A stretch of 64,000 nucleotides of DNA from Candidatus Obscuribacterales bacterium (GTDB taxonomy: Bacteria; Cyanobacteriota; Vampirovibrionia; Obscuribacterales; Obscuribacteraceae): positions 1 to 64,000 of the forward strand of contig JAGVKG010000038.1 of assembly GCA_020050685.1 (NCBI GenBank), in the 5' to 3' direction. The notes beneath the pieces are model-generated. The model did not search any database. It saw only the letters and a list, made by a program, of their open reading frames with translations, and had not been told where the DNA came from. Shown here one piece after another: positions 34,029 to 42,726 of the stretch. Position 1 is the stretch's first letter. Every line of letters begins with the position of its first letter. The translations under genes were made by a program, and so were the position numbers.

Positions 34029-35210
34029 TTAGGGCTTGGTGATTTTCCCCAAACAGACTTGACGGGAAGCTCCTGTGCAGTTTGGTACGTTGTTTGGAAT
34101 ATCAAAGTAAGTGGTGTAGGCAAGCAGGGCAAACAAAAGTGCTTCCTTGAATTTGGTTGAGATGCCAAAATCTTCGTGGCGGTGAATTTGGATTTTGTCT
34201 GGCCAATATTGCAAAATCATTTTCTGCAATGTGTGATTTTCTGCGCCACCGCCACCAAGCACAAGTCGCTCGATGGTTGATTTTGGTTTGACGAAATTTT
34301 GGTAGGCGTCGGCAATTGACGAAGCAGTAAAAGCTGTGAGCGTTGCCAGACAATCTTCTTTGGCTAAATCTTGGGAGATTGCTTTTTTGATTATTTGATC
34401 GGCAAATGTAAAACCAAAGTCCTCTCGCCCGGTCGTCTTGGGTGGAGTCTTATGTAAATATGGATTACTTCGCAGCTCTTCCAAAAGCGGTTCAAAGACT
34501 TTGCCGGCGGCTGCCAGTTTGCCACCATCATCATATTCGCGTCCGAAAAGAGTTTGTGCGGCTCTATCAATTAACATATTGCCTGGACCGGTATCAAAGG
34601 CCATCAGGGCTGTGCCCTTTGAATCAATGATGGTGATATTGGCAATGCCACCAATATTCAGTACGCCAGTTGGAACGTGCTCTTGGCCGAAAAGAATTTG
34701 ATCGGCAAATGCTACAAGTGGTGCTCCTTGGCCTCCGACAGCGATGTCGTTTACGCGGAAGTCTGCTACCACTGGAATTTTAGTTTGGGCGGCAATTACG
34801 GCCGGCTCCGCCATTTGCAAACTGGCCGATGTCTCGATGCCCCAAAAGCTTTCTTTGTTTGGTGCATGCCAAAGTGTTTGTCCATGCGAACCAATTAAAT
34901 TTACATCTTCGCGATTAATGCCGGATTGCTTGATCAGGGCTAAAGCCGCATCGGCAAAAATTTGACCCAGGGCAAAATTCAATCGGGCGAGTTGTTCGAG
35001 AGTGGTTTGCCCCGAGGCTACCAGGCTTGTCAAACGCTTATGAAATCCGGGCTCAAATGGATAAACCAATGACGATATTAGCGAGGTGGAAAGCTGCAAA
35101 TGTCCATTGTCAATGCCTTTGCCGCCAACTGGTTCGATGCGATACAAAGCCGCATCAATGCCGTCCATTGAAGTGCCACTATTCAAGCCAAGAACATTAA
35201 GAGGTTTCAT
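34029..35210 (-). CDS. anmK: Anhydro-N-acetylmuramic acid kinase
   Basis: The 393-residue protein opens with LGLNSGTSMDGIDAALYRI, the ATP-binding phosphate-1 signature of AnmK. It also has IGSHGQTLWHAP, VADFRVNDIAVGGQGAPLV and FDTGPGNMLID, and GGGGAENHTLQ near the C-terminus, all family hallmarks. AnmK phosphorylates and opens 1,6-anhydro-MurNAc from peptidoglycan turnover to give MurNAc-6-phosphate. Length matches the family (about 370-390). No MurQ gene is next to it. It is divergent from the cytosine deaminase with 208 bases between, in which nothing but promoter sequence is evident. Confidence 0.96.
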   Translation of the reverse strand: MKPLNVLGLNSGTSMDGIDAALYRIEPVGGKGIDNGHLQLSTSLISSLVYPFEPGFHKRLTSLVASGQTTLEQLARLNFALGQIFADAALALIKQSGINREDVNLIGSHGQTLWHAPNKESFWGIETSASLQMAEPAVIAAQTKIPVVADFRVNDIAVGGQGAPLVAFADQILFGQEHVPTGVLNIGGIANITIIDSKGTALMAFDTGPGNMLIDRAAQTLFGREYDDGGKLAAAGKVFEPLLEELRSNPYLHKTPPKTTGREDFGFTFADQIIKKAISQDLAKEDCLATLTAFTASSIADAYQNFVKPKSTIERLVLGGGGAENHTLQKMILQYWPDKIQIHRHEDFGISTKFKEALLFALLAYTTYFDIPNNVPNCTGASRQVCLGKITKP

Positions 35211-35418
35211 CAGTTTTCTCGCCAGCAGATCTAGTCTAAATGATTTGCTGGCAAAGTGATATGCTCGTCAAAGAATTCTTGTCGACGTATTGCAAATGCC
35301 AGTCACTTGAAATGTACCAATCGGGAATTAACTACCGAAATTAACTAATAGAATAGTTTTTGTGGAAGATATACTTTGGCAACTGGGTTTTGCAATATCA
35401 AACGGAGGAGATTAATCG

Positions 35419-35886
35419 ATGATGGCGTTGTCCGATAATCAGATTGCCGAGCATATGAAGTTTATGCAAGAGGCAATTAAAGAAGCCCGAGCCGGTTTAG
35501 AATCCGGAGGAATTCCCATCGGTTCTGTTTTGGTTTCCGATGGCAAAATTATTGGACGTGGACACAACCGCCGCGTTCAACATGGCAATCCCACTCTCCA
35601 TGCAGAAATTGATTGTCTCGGTCAGGCAGGCAGAATTGGCCGTTACCATAATACCGTTTTGTATTCGACTCTTATGCCTTGTGCCATGTGTGCCGGCGCA
35701 GTCGTGCAATTTGGTATTCCTAAAATAATTGCCGGTGAGAACCGAACATTTGCTAGCCATTTTGAATTCATGACAAAAAATGGTGTGGAAGTAATTGATT
35801 TGGATTTGGACGAGTGTTTTCAAATGTTGCAAGAATTTGCTCGTAAGCATCCGGAAATTTGGGCTGAAGATATTGGTGAACTTTAG
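35419..35886 (+). CDS. Yeast-type cytosine deaminase/nucleoside deaminase
   Basis: The 155-residue protein has the zinc deaminase motifs TLHAEIDCLG (His61, Glu63) and PCAMCAGA (Cys88, Cys91). The C-terminal FARKHPEIWAEDIGE closely resembles the tail of yeast cytosine deaminase Fcy1 rather than TadA or CDA, and GENRTFASHFEF fits the same subfamily. That group deaminates free cytosine to uracil for pyrimidine salvage; specificity is inferred from resemblance. GGAGGAG lies nine bases before the ATG. The DnaJ-domain gene starts 25 bases after its stop on the same strand, so they may be co-transcribed. Confidence 0.85.
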   Translation: MMALSDNQIAEHMKFMQEAIKEARAGLESGGIPIGSVLVSDGKIIGRGHNRRVQHGNPTLHAEIDCLGQAGRIGRYHNTVLYSTLMPCAMCAGAVVQFGIPKIIAGENRTFASHFEFMTKNGVEVIDLDLDECFQMLQEFARKHPEIWAEDIGEL

Positions 35887-35911
35887 TCGTTAGCTAGCCG
35901 AGAGTAAGCAA

Positions 35912-36859
35912 ATGTCAATTGACGAAATGGATCTTTGGTATTACGTTTTAGATCTCGAACCTGGTGCTTCTTTTGAAGAGGTAAAAAATCGTTGGCGTGT
36001 GCTTTCTCAGATTTGGCATCCGGATAGACATCCAGCTGGTTCGCAGGCTTACAAGATGGCTTTAGAAAAACAAAAGCAGGTAAACAATGCTTATGATCAT
36101 TTGAAGCGATGGTTTGAAGCGCAATCATCTTCTGTGCCGCCGCCACAATCATCTTCTGCATCGCCACCAAGGTCTTCTTCGGCGAAAGTATCTCCTCTGC
36201 CACCAGCGGATGCCTTTACTCAAGCAAGTGCTGCTCCGGTAGCGTCTGAGCTGCCTGCTTTCTATTTAGCGCTGAAGGAATTTCTCTATAGATTTTATGT
36301 GTTTATGGGAATCGACAAATCGCCTGTGAAAGATGAAGAACCGCTTGTATGGGCATTTCTGATTGGCTTTTGTGTTTTATGGGTCAGGCGTATGACACTG
36401 GCGCTAATCGTTTGGGGATTGTTTGTTATAGCGGCTCCCACTTACATTGGCATTCCCATTGTTCTTTGGTTGATCTGGCATTTCACTTTTGATTTGCGTC
36501 CGGAATTTCAAAGACGTTCAATTATCGAGAGCCCTTACATGTTCAGCTTTCGGCTGACGGAAAAGGAGGCTCTTGATAGTATTGCTGCCACGCTTGCATC
36601 CGAAAGTTCAGCTGGTAATAAGTGGGGGGTGGCAGCCACGAATCCTTCTCAGTTTGAGGCTAAGCTGAAATATGTGGATAGTGGCAAGGTGAGTGAAATT
36701 AAGTTGCTTGCAACGGTATTCGTTGAACCACCCTTTTGTCTAGTCAAACTAGAATTTTGCCTGGAGGGTTGTGGTGCAACTCCCTTAGCAGAAAGCATTG
36801 TTTCGTATTGTGTACCAAAAGTGAGGCGGAATCTTGAATCTGCTCAAGACAAGAGTTAG
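35912..36859 (+). CDS. DnaJ-domain membrane protein
   Basis: The 315-residue protein has an N-terminal J domain (about residues 7-65) with the HPD motif in QIWHPDRHPAG (36-38), so it could stimulate an Hsp70. A Ser/Pro-rich linker follows (about 70-100), then a hydrophobic pair of segments (about 145-190: WAFLIGFCVLWVRRMTLALI and VLWLIWHFTF), indicating membrane anchoring. The C-terminal 110 residues are a soluble domain not recognised. Type III J proteins of this kind recruit Hsp70 to particular sites. It follows the cytosine deaminase gene by 25 bases; its stop meets the convergent stress protein gene within 2 bases. Confidence 0.8.
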   Translation: MSIDEMDLWYYVLDLEPGASFEEVKNRWRVLSQIWHPDRHPAGSQAYKMALEKQKQVNNAYDHLKRWFEAQSSSVPPPQSSSASPPRSSSAKVSPLPPADAFTQASAAPVASELPAFYLALKEFLYRFYVFMGIDKSPVKDEEPLVWAFLIGFCVLWVRRMTLALIVWGLFVIAAPTYIGIPIVLWLIWHFTFDLRPEFQRRSIIESPYMFSFRLTEKEALDSIAATLASESSAGNKWGVAATNPSQFEAKLKYVDSGKVSEIKLLATVFVEPPFCLVKLEFCLEGCGATPLAESIVSYCVPKVRRNLESAQDKS

Positions 36860-36860
36860 G

Positions 36861-37385
36861 CTAGACCGCTACTGTTTCTTTTTCTTGACTGGCTTTTGTC
36901 GAGATTTCGAAGGCCTCGCATTCTTCGAAAATGTCTTCTGCCAAGACACGCAAATCGTGTTGGTCTGTGTGCACAGACACTAATACCTTTCCTTGAGTAA
37001 GATGTGTTTCGTATACGTTAGCATCGTATTCCGGTACATCAAAGTGAATTAGGCCGCCGGCAATTATGCCTAACATGCCACCAGCAGCGGCACCACTAAT
37101 GGCTGCCATTAATGGACCGGCCGCCAAGAATGCACCGACACCAGGTATGGCAAGTGTAGCCAATCCAACCGTGAAGCCGCCTAAGGCGCCAATGATTCCA
37201 CAGGTGGTAACCACACTGTCTGGTCTTTTGCTTTCCAGATCCACCGCAACCATGCGTAATTCATCTGGATCAGCACCTAATACAGAAATGTCCTTTGCCT
37301 CGAATTCTGCTTGGCGCAATAATTCGACGGCGTGGGTGGCTTGCTCGTAGTTATCAAAGATGCCAATGACTATTTTGTCTGACAT
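36861..37385 (-). CDS. Glycine-zipper general stress protein (heat-induced YflT/GspM-like)
   Basis: The 174-residue protein has an N-terminal alpha/beta segment KIVIGIFDNYEQATHAVELL typical of the general stress protein 17M/YflT domain. A long Gly/Ala-rich hydrophobic region follows (about 68-115) with glycine-zipper spacing (GIIGALGGFTVGLATLAIPG, then AAISGAAAGGMLGIIAGGLI). It ends in a second alpha/beta half (KVLVSVHTDQHDLRVL). Such proteins occur in cyanobacteria and Firmicutes as stress-induced, membrane-associated proteins of unknown mechanism. The AT-rich 237 bases between this start and guaB3 hold no convincing gene, though an AT-rich open frame overlaps the guaB3 start. Confidence 0.75.
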   Translation of the reverse strand: MSDKIVIGIFDNYEQATHAVELLRQAEFEAKDISVLGADPDELRMVAVDLESKRPDSVVTTCGIIGALGGFTVGLATLAIPGVGAFLAAGPLMAAISGAAAGGMLGIIAGGLIHFDVPEYDANVYETHLTQGKVLVSVHTDQHDLRVLAEDIFEECEAFEISTKASQEKETVAV

Positions 37386-37622
37386 ATTCTGCCACCTCCT
37401 TAATAATTAAATTGTTGGCAAATGGGGAATATCGCTTCGCTCATTTCCAGGGGACCCACTTTAATATTACTCTTGTTGAAGAAGACGGGCTCTCATTCAG
37501 CCTAAATCTGCCAATTGAATTTCAAGATGGTAGTATTAATAAAACCTCAATCGGTGAGTCGGGTTCTATAACCTTCTCGCCAGTCGCAAATTTAAAACCC
37601 ACACTGCGGACGACAGAGAGCT

Positions 37623-38804
37623 ATGAAAACAGAATTGATAATAAACAAGGGCAAGTCCAAGGTGGATGTTGCCCGGAGAGCCTATGGTTTTGATGAAATT
37701 GCTTTGGTGCCAGGCTCGAGAACTTGCGATTTGGAATTGTGTGACGTTTCATTTCAATTAGCTGAGCACAAATTCGATTTGCCAATACTGGCATCGGCCA
37801 TGGATTCCGTTGTTGACGCTAAAGTTGCTGGAGCCTTGGGCAAATTGGGCGGTCTGGCCGTGATTAACTTGCAAGGATTGCAAACTCGCTACGAAAACGT
37901 CGATGAGGCTTATGAGAAAGTCACGAGCTGTGACGACAAGAGTTTCATTGAAGTGATGCAGAAACTTTATGCCGCGCCGGTTAAGGAAGAACTTGTTGCC
38001 CAACGCATTGCGGAAATTGTGGCAACTGGTGTCAAAGCTGCCGGTTCTGTAACGCCGAACATGGCTGCGAAACTTGGTCCGATTGCTCAAAATGCCGGAT
38101 GCAATATCATTTTTGTCCAATCAACCGTAACCGGAATCGAACATAAATCAGCTGATGGTCATGGACAATTGGACTTGACCAAGTTTTGTCGCGAGAGCAA
38201 GGTGCCAGTAGTTGTAGGCAATTGTGTCGCTTATCAAACTTGTTTGGAGCTGATGGAAACAGGCGTTGCCGGAATCTTAGTTGGCGTTGGACCGGGGGCT
38301 GCGTGCACATCGCGCTCTGTCTTGGGCATTGGGGTGCCGATGGCAACGGCAATCTCAGATTGCAAGGCGGCTGCCGATCTATATAAATCGAAGCATGGTA
38401 AAGCACCAGCCATTATTGCCGATGGTGGCATGGTCGTGGGCGGTGATATTTGCAAAGCCATAGCCTGTGGTGCAGATGCGGTGATGATTGGCAGCCCATT
38501 AGCTAAAGCGCATGAAGCGCCGGGGCGCGGCTATCACTGGGGTATGGCAACGCCGAGTCCGGTTTTGCCAAGGGGCACGAGAATCAAAGTTGGCAGAACT
38601 GGTCCTTTGGCTGAGATTCTCTTCGGTCCTGCTCATACTGACGATGGCAGCATGAACCTGATTGGTGCTTTGAAAACCAGCATGTCAACGCTTGGGGCTA
38701 TGTCTCTGGACGAAATGAAGGAAGTGGAAGTGGTAATTGCGCCTTCGATTTTGACTGAGGGCAAAGTTTTCCAAAAGGCTCAGCACTTAGGAATGGGCCG
38801 CTAA
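37623..38804 (+). CDS. guaB3: GuaB3-type IMP dehydrogenase family protein
   Basis: The 393-residue protein is an IMP dehydrogenase/GMP reductase barrel without CBS domains. The catalytic Cys is in VGPGAACTSRSV (about C228), followed by GVPMATAISDC and IIADGGMVVGGDICKAIACG (phosphate binding). Length, lack of the CBS insert and TPSPVLPRGTRIKV match the GuaB3 subfamily of cyanobacteria and actinobacteria. Cyanobacterial GuaB3 has been reported to act as an IMP dehydrogenase; here it would feed GMP synthesis. The gene's subfamily is one of the clues to a cyanobacteria-related host. A structured but U-poor region (38876-38920) follows before htrA. Confidence 0.88.
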   Translation: MKTELIINKGKSKVDVARRAYGFDEIALVPGSRTCDLELCDVSFQLAEHKFDLPILASAMDSVVDAKVAGALGKLGGLAVINLQGLQTRYENVDEAYEKVTSCDDKSFIEVMQKLYAAPVKEELVAQRIAEIVATGVKAAGSVTPNMAAKLGPIAQNAGCNIIFVQSTVTGIEHKSADGHGQLDLTKFCRESKVPVVVGNCVAYQTCLELMETGVAGILVGVGPGAACTSRSVLGIGVPMATAISDCKAAADLYKSKHGKAPAIIADGGMVVGGDICKAIACGADAVMIGSPLAKAHEAPGRGYHWGMATPSPVLPRGTRIKVGRTGPLAEILFGPAHTDDGSMNLIGALKTSMSTLGAMSLDEMKEVEVVIAPSILTEGKVFQKAQHLGMGR

Positions 38805-38983
38805 TTGAATAATGAAGTTGAAATCCAGTGCCGGGAACAAAAGCATGCGGCCGGCGTCGAGATTGCTTAAGATAGAAAACCCACCGCCCGTTTTGGGCTG
38901 CTTAAGCAGGCTGGCGGTCAATATATAAGGATCAAGGACTGATAATCTGTAGCTCGAATTTCGGGGAATGGGAGAGTTTAAAT

Positions 38984-40240
38984 ATGCAACTGAAGAAGAA
39001 AGTTATCCTGTTAGGATCGCTGGTCGCTTTGGCTTCGGGTTCATTTGTGTTCGGACTGACCGGCATCGTGTCCGGCAATCGGTCGGATCAGGCGCTTGCA
39101 GATCAGCTGACGTCAGAGAAAGTCGCCTCTAATCATGCGGCTGGTTTGTTGAGTTTAGGTGCTAATACAATTGCTGATATGGCTCAGAAGGTAGCACCGG
39201 CAGTCGTGAATATCGAAGTGGACCAAAAGATTGCCTCATCGCCTGCCAATATGCCGCAGTTTAATTTCCCATTTGGTCAACTGCCAGGCAACATGGAATT
39301 TTTCTATAACGGTAAGCGAGTGCAGCCGGGTCCAAACGGCAAAATTGTGCCACCTTCAATTCAAAGGCATAATGCCGGCTCGGGTTTTATCATTCGTCCG
39401 GATGGCTATATCATTACCAACGCACACGTTGTTCGTGGTGCCAGCAAGATCAAAGTTACTTTGACAGACAGACGCAGTTTTGATGGCAAGGTAGTGGGCA
39501 TCGATGGTTTTTCCGATCTAGCTGTCGTAAAAATTGATGCAAATAATTTGCCAACCGTGCCAATGGGTTCTTCGACAACTTTACGCCCCGGAGAATTTGC
39601 TGTGGCAATCGGCAATCCGCTTGGTTTTGATCACACGGTGACACTTGGTATTATTTCTGCAGTCGAGCGGACTGTGACAGACGTTAACGGCAATATCAAC
39701 TTTATTCAAACTGATGCGGCAATCAACCCCGGCAATTCCGGTGGGCCATTGCTCAATCTGGAAGGCGAAGTAATTGGCGTGAACACGGCTATCCAAGCCA
39801 ATGCCCAAAATATTGGCTTTTCTATTCCTGTGGATATTGCTAAGCAGGTGTCCGAGCAACTTATTGCCCACAAGCAAATTGATCGACCATGGCTTGGTGT
39901 TAAGCTGGCCTCGATAGATGACACCATGGCTAAGAGTCTTGGTCTTGCCGCTGGCGGCAAAGGTGTTTTGATTGCTGAGGTTCTCGAAGGCAGTCCGGCT
40001 CAAGCTGCTGGTCTAGAGCGCGGAGATGTAATTCAAAAGATTGATGGCAAAGATATGGCTGGACCAGGTGAGGTACGTGATTGTGTACGTGCTCATAAGG
40101 TAAGCGAAAAGCTCAATCTTTTTGTTTTGAGAAACAATCAGGTGAAGGCCGTGGCTGTAAATATCGGCACATTTCCCAATGAGTCGATAGGGGCTAAGGA
40201 AAATCAAGATCAAACACCGGATGAGCCTAGTAACAACTAG
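38984..40240 (+). CDS. htrA: HtrA/Deg-family trypsin-like serine protease with one PDZ domain
   Basis: The 418-residue protein has an N-terminal hydrophobic anchor or signal (about 7-28) and a trypsin-like domain with His148 (TNAHVV), Asp178 (FSDLAVV) and Ser252 (NPGNSGGPLL). A C-terminal PDZ domain spans about 305-395 (GVLIAEVLEGSPAQAAGLE). This matches the cyanobacterial HhoA/HhoB/HtrA type with a single PDZ. Such proteases degrade misfolded envelope proteins under stress. GGAG lies about ten bases before the ATG. The 179-base leader region contains nested inverted repeats (ACCGCC/GGCGGT around CTGCTTAAGCAG at 38880-38918), which may be regulatory or a weak terminator for guaB3. Confidence 0.93.
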   Translation: MQLKKKVILLGSLVALASGSFVFGLTGIVSGNRSDQALADQLTSEKVASNHAAGLLSLGANTIADMAQKVAPAVVNIEVDQKIASSPANMPQFNFPFGQLPGNMEFFYNGKRVQPGPNGKIVPPSIQRHNAGSGFIIRPDGYIITNAHVVRGASKIKVTLTDRRSFDGKVVGIDGFSDLAVVKIDANNLPTVPMGSSTTLRPGEFAVAIGNPLGFDHTVTLGIISAVERTVTDVNGNINFIQTDAAINPGNSGGPLLNLEGEVIGVNTAIQANAQNIGFSIPVDIAKQVSEQLIAHKQIDRPWLGVKLASIDDTMAKSLGLAAGGKGVLIAEVLEGSPAQAAGLERGDVIQKIDGKDMAGPGEVRDCVRAHKVSEKLNLFVLRNNQVKAVAVNIGTFPNESIGAKENQDQTPDEPSNN

Positions 40241-40260
40241 GTAGCTATCCAGTAATTTCT

Positions 40261-40297
40261 AAAATGCTATGGTGGTAAATTGCCGCCATAGCATTTT
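40261..40297. terminator. Bidirectional terminator between htrA and the lipoprotein operon
   Basis: AAAATGCTATGG and CCATAGCATTTT form a perfect 12-bp stem with inner TGG/CCG pairing, followed on the plus strand by TAG and preceded by an A-run. It sits 20 bases past htrA and 10 bases past the convergent lipoprotein gene, so it can stop both. Confidence 0.85.
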
Positions 40298-40306
40298 TAG
40301 TTATGG

Positions 40307-41083
40307 CTAGATTCTATTTTTTATTTTCGACTTTCTGCGATAAATGAATATTGTCGCGACGATAAGACCGACCGCCGCCACTACCAGCAGTATCACTTTC
40401 CACCAGATAATTACTTCATAAGTGGCTTCCAATTCATTGTGCTGGCCGACATATAAGCGCCAATTGACAGTTTTGCTTGCCTGGTCCAAAGCACCATTGG
40501 TTGCCAGTGCTGGTGTGGGTGTTGTAATAAACAGATTTATGCTCAACTGTTCGCTGCGGGGTAGAGCTAGTGCCTTAATCCAACCAGCAGGCAAGACAAG
40601 TTGCTTGGACAGTGCATTTGGGGAAAGATCTATATCGTAACTAATTTCATAGATCTTCCCAAGCAAACTTTCTCGTTCTTGAACTTGGAAAAATCTTGTC
40701 GTTGCGGGAGCAGTTTTGTTGGTAGCGGCCGTCGCTCCGTAATCCAATGCCAATTGTGTTAGTTGGTAGGTGAGCTCTTGTTCCAGATCCGGCAGCTTTC
40801 CTGGTTCCACATGTCCTGATACCACAAGTTGATTTGCCGCACGTTGTTTGTATTTCCAGCCGCGCGCTTTTGCCATTGTGGCCAAGCGCGCCCAGAAATC
40901 CTCAGATGGAGCTTGCTCAAGACTGAGATAGGATGAAAGCTGTGGATCAAGCACGAACCATTCGACAAAGTCTGCCGAATAATCAGGATTGACGTTGATC
41001 TTTAATTCGATTTCCGAGCAGCCGGTCACGAAAATCATTGCGACAAATGCTGCCAAACAAAGTGAAAGTGAGCGTACTCTCAT
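40307..41083 (-). CDS. LppM/DUF3153-like membrane-anchored lipoprotein
   Basis: The 258-residue protein has a lipoprotein signal with lipobox VTGC (Cys about 22), then IELKINVNPDYSADFVEWFV. That start, followed by an extracytoplasmic beta-rich domain of about 190 residues and a C-terminal transmembrane helix (VILLVVAAVGLIVATIFIY) with a basic tail, is the layout of the LppM (DUF3153) family known in cyanobacteria and mycobacteria. The function of that family is not clear; mycobacterial LppM affects envelope lipids. Its ATG overlaps the stop of the upstream lipoprotein gene by four bases (ATGA), so the genes are translationally coupled. Confidence 0.78.
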   Translation of the reverse strand: MRVRSLSLCLAAFVAMIFVTGCSEIELKINVNPDYSADFVEWFVLDPQLSSYLSLEQAPSEDFWARLATMAKARGWKYKQRAANQLVVSGHVEPGKLPDLEQELTYQLTQLALDYGATAATNKTAPATTRFFQVQERESLLGKIYEISYDIDLSPNALSKQLVLPAGWIKALALPRSEQLSINLFITTPTPALATNGALDQASKTVNWRLYVGQHNELEATYEVIIWWKVILLVVAAVGLIVATIFIYRRKSKIKNRI

Positions 41084-41616
41084 TGCTTGTTACCAGGAAG
41101 ATGGATAGCTTCGAAGCCGGCTTGCTCAAATTTGGTGCCAACCTTTCCTTGTTCGGAAAGATTGACGAGGCGGAAGCCGTTGCCATCGTAATCTTGTCCT
41201 TCCTTGAGGGAAATCCAGGATTTTTTGTCCGCCTGATAGAAGCGAATTTCACTTAAGTGCCAAATCCCAGGACTAAAATCTACGGTGGTTGGGAAACTTA
41301 GCACCATGATGTCATTTTGGATTTGCGGCTTTATTTCCAGCTTTGCAGATGTAATTGGCAAATCCGAAATTGTTGTCGAGACTGATTTGTCTAGTGTCAA
41401 TTCTACCTTTTGGCATGAGAGTAAATGGCTGTCGATTATTCTCAGCGAAAATTTGAGTTCATTGCCGGCATAAGCTTGGCTGATTACGGCCTTGTCTTGC
41501 GCGGTTAGCAAATTGTCCGGCGGTTTCTTTGTGCAACCGGCGATTGGCAAAACAAATAAGAAGCCAATTGCTAGACGAGCTATATTGACAGTACTAAAGA
41601 CTTTATTTGGCGTCAT
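41080..41616 (-). CDS. Lipoprotein of unknown function
   Basis: The 178-residue protein has a lipoprotein signal (LAIGFLFVLPIAGC, Cys about 28). The mature part is beta-rich and not recognised; patterns such as VELTLDKSVSTTISDLPITS and WHLSEIRFYQADKKSW suggest an Ig-like sandwich. It is the middle gene of a three-gene operon: the TPR gene ends 12 bases before it and the LppM-like gene overlaps its stop. The three products, all exported, probably act together at the membrane surface. Confidence 0.7.
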   Translation of the reverse strand: MTPNKVFSTVNIARLAIGFLFVLPIAGCTKKPPDNLLTAQDKAVISQAYAGNELKFSLRIIDSHLLSCQKVELTLDKSVSTTISDLPITSAKLEIKPQIQNDIMVLSFPTTVDFSPGIWHLSEIRFYQADKKSWISLKEGQDYDGNGFRLVNLSEQGKVGTKFEQAGFEAIHLPGNKQ

Positions 41617-41628
41617 GAACTCGTAGTC

Positions 41629-42402
41629 TTATTGCTGCGACGATAATTTTGCTGTGAAGCCTAAAGCAATTTTACACTCATCGTCAGAATTTTGTAGGTC
41701 GGCAATTGACTGCAATATTTCCGGTTCGTGGTATTGCTTGATTTTTGTTGCTTTGTTGTAAACGGAAATTGCGTCAAGTGCATCTGGGACCATAGCGCTG
41801 TAGCGCGTCAAGGCGTTTGATGCCAAATAGTAATTGCCTGATGCTGATAACAATGTACCAATTTCTCTCCAGCCTTGTAATTCGGGTTGCGTGCTGGTTA
41901 CTGATAAACAGAACTCATTGAGAGCGGCCAATTCCATGCCATGTGTGAGCAGCTCCGCTGCTAATTGATAATGGATGTTTCCAGGCAAATCGTCATCTGA
42001 ATCTTCGAAGTTGACTGATGCCGGGTCATGAACATCCTGTTCAAGCCTGAGTGCGAGCAGTCGCGATTTTACTTCCAGCTCAAACGAGCTGGAATGAGCG
42101 GCTCTCTGGTATTCCTTCATTGCTTGATCAATGTTTCCATTGGCTGCTAAGTAGCGAGCCAAATTTTTGCGTGCTTCTTTATCCTGTGGGACCACATCCA
42201 AGAGTTTTTGATAGGCAACGATGGCTTTCAGTGTACGCGTCTTTACTTCCTTGGCACCACAGGTGGTGCCAACCTCTGTGGCATTTTCTGCCCAGGCTGA
42301 AGGAAGCGAGAGCGACGAGGCCAGAATTAAAGACAGCAAAATCCAATGGCGGCGCTTTGCCCCACTGGAAGTCATTTTTGCGCTGTATTTGAAATTCTCC
42401 AT
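41629..42402 (-). CDS. Secreted TPR-like protein
   Basis: The 257-residue protein has a signal peptide (WILLSLILASSLSLPSAWA) and two or three TPR-like repeats (about 55-105: KAIVAYQKLLDVVPQDKEAR, LARYLAANGNIDQAMKEYQR), followed by further helical repeats (QLAAELLTHGMELAALNEFC). It is first in the operon with the two lipoproteins. The DNA for residues 45-50 (GTTCGA) contains the 18-bp palindrome GGCACCACAGGTGGTGCC (42253-42270), a sequence that recurs in two other places in the window. Function unknown. Confidence 0.75.
   Translation of the reverse strand: MENFKYSAKMTSSGAKRRHWILLSLILASSLSLPSAWAENATEVGTTCGAKEVKTRTLKAIVAYQKLLDVVPQDKEARKNLARYLAANGNIDQAMKEYQRAAHSSSFELEVKSRLLALRLEQDVHDPASVNFEDSDDDLPGNIHYQLAAELLTHGMELAALNEFCLSVTSTQPELQGWREIGTLLSASGNYYLASNALTRYSAMVPDALDAISVYNKATKIKQYHEPEILQSIADLQNSDDECKIALGFTAKLSSQQ
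42253..42270. repeat. 18-bp palindrome GGCACC-N3-GGTGGTGCC, copy 1
   Basis: GGCACCACAGGTGGTGCC lies inside the secreted TPR-like gene near the start of the mature protein. Fifteen of 18 bases are shared with copies at 45463 and 47731. Perfect 8-bp arms. Confidence 0.6.
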
Positions 42403-42726
42403 ACGTGCCTATATACAAAGGGATTCCAGGGAATATCCGTTGTCGATCTAAATGGTGCATCCCCCAAAAGAGTTATATATGATCCTTGCCCGAAATTTCG
42501 CTGGATCATGCTTTTTAATCATTAAATTTCAAGTGATACCAAATACGGTGTTATCAGAACCAGCTAAAATCCGCGCGAATTTCTGCTTTCGGGCCAATCT
42601 TATAGCTCTTTGATCATTATGCGCATATATAATTGCCTATAAATATTACAGTTAAATATATATGCCGTTTGTGGTGGCATTGTCTAAAGGAGTAGTCAAG
42701 TCGATCTAGAAAGTTGGCTTAGGTAA
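42403..42726. promoter_or_regulatory. AT-rich divergent intergenic region
   Basis: These 324 bases separate the divergent TPR-like gene and the usher-like gene. The half near the usher-like gene is AT-rich (taaatattacagttaaata at 42642-42660) with several TATA-like boxes. AAGGAG at 42687 is too far from the TTG start to serve it. No gene or clear hairpin is seen; promoters for both directions are expected here. Confidence 0.4.

Noticed and set aside
37412-37693. A 93-codon open frame overlapping the guaB3 start
   Set aside because: It overlaps guaB3 by 70 bases in another frame, has no clear ribosome site or recognisable domain, and looks like AT-rich leader DNA.
23607-38949. The 15-mer aggactgataatctg occurs upstream of both 23623 and 38984
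   Set aside because: A pair of identical 15-mers is expected about once or twice by chance in 64 kb, and the flanking -35 regions do not match, so a shared promoter class is not supported.
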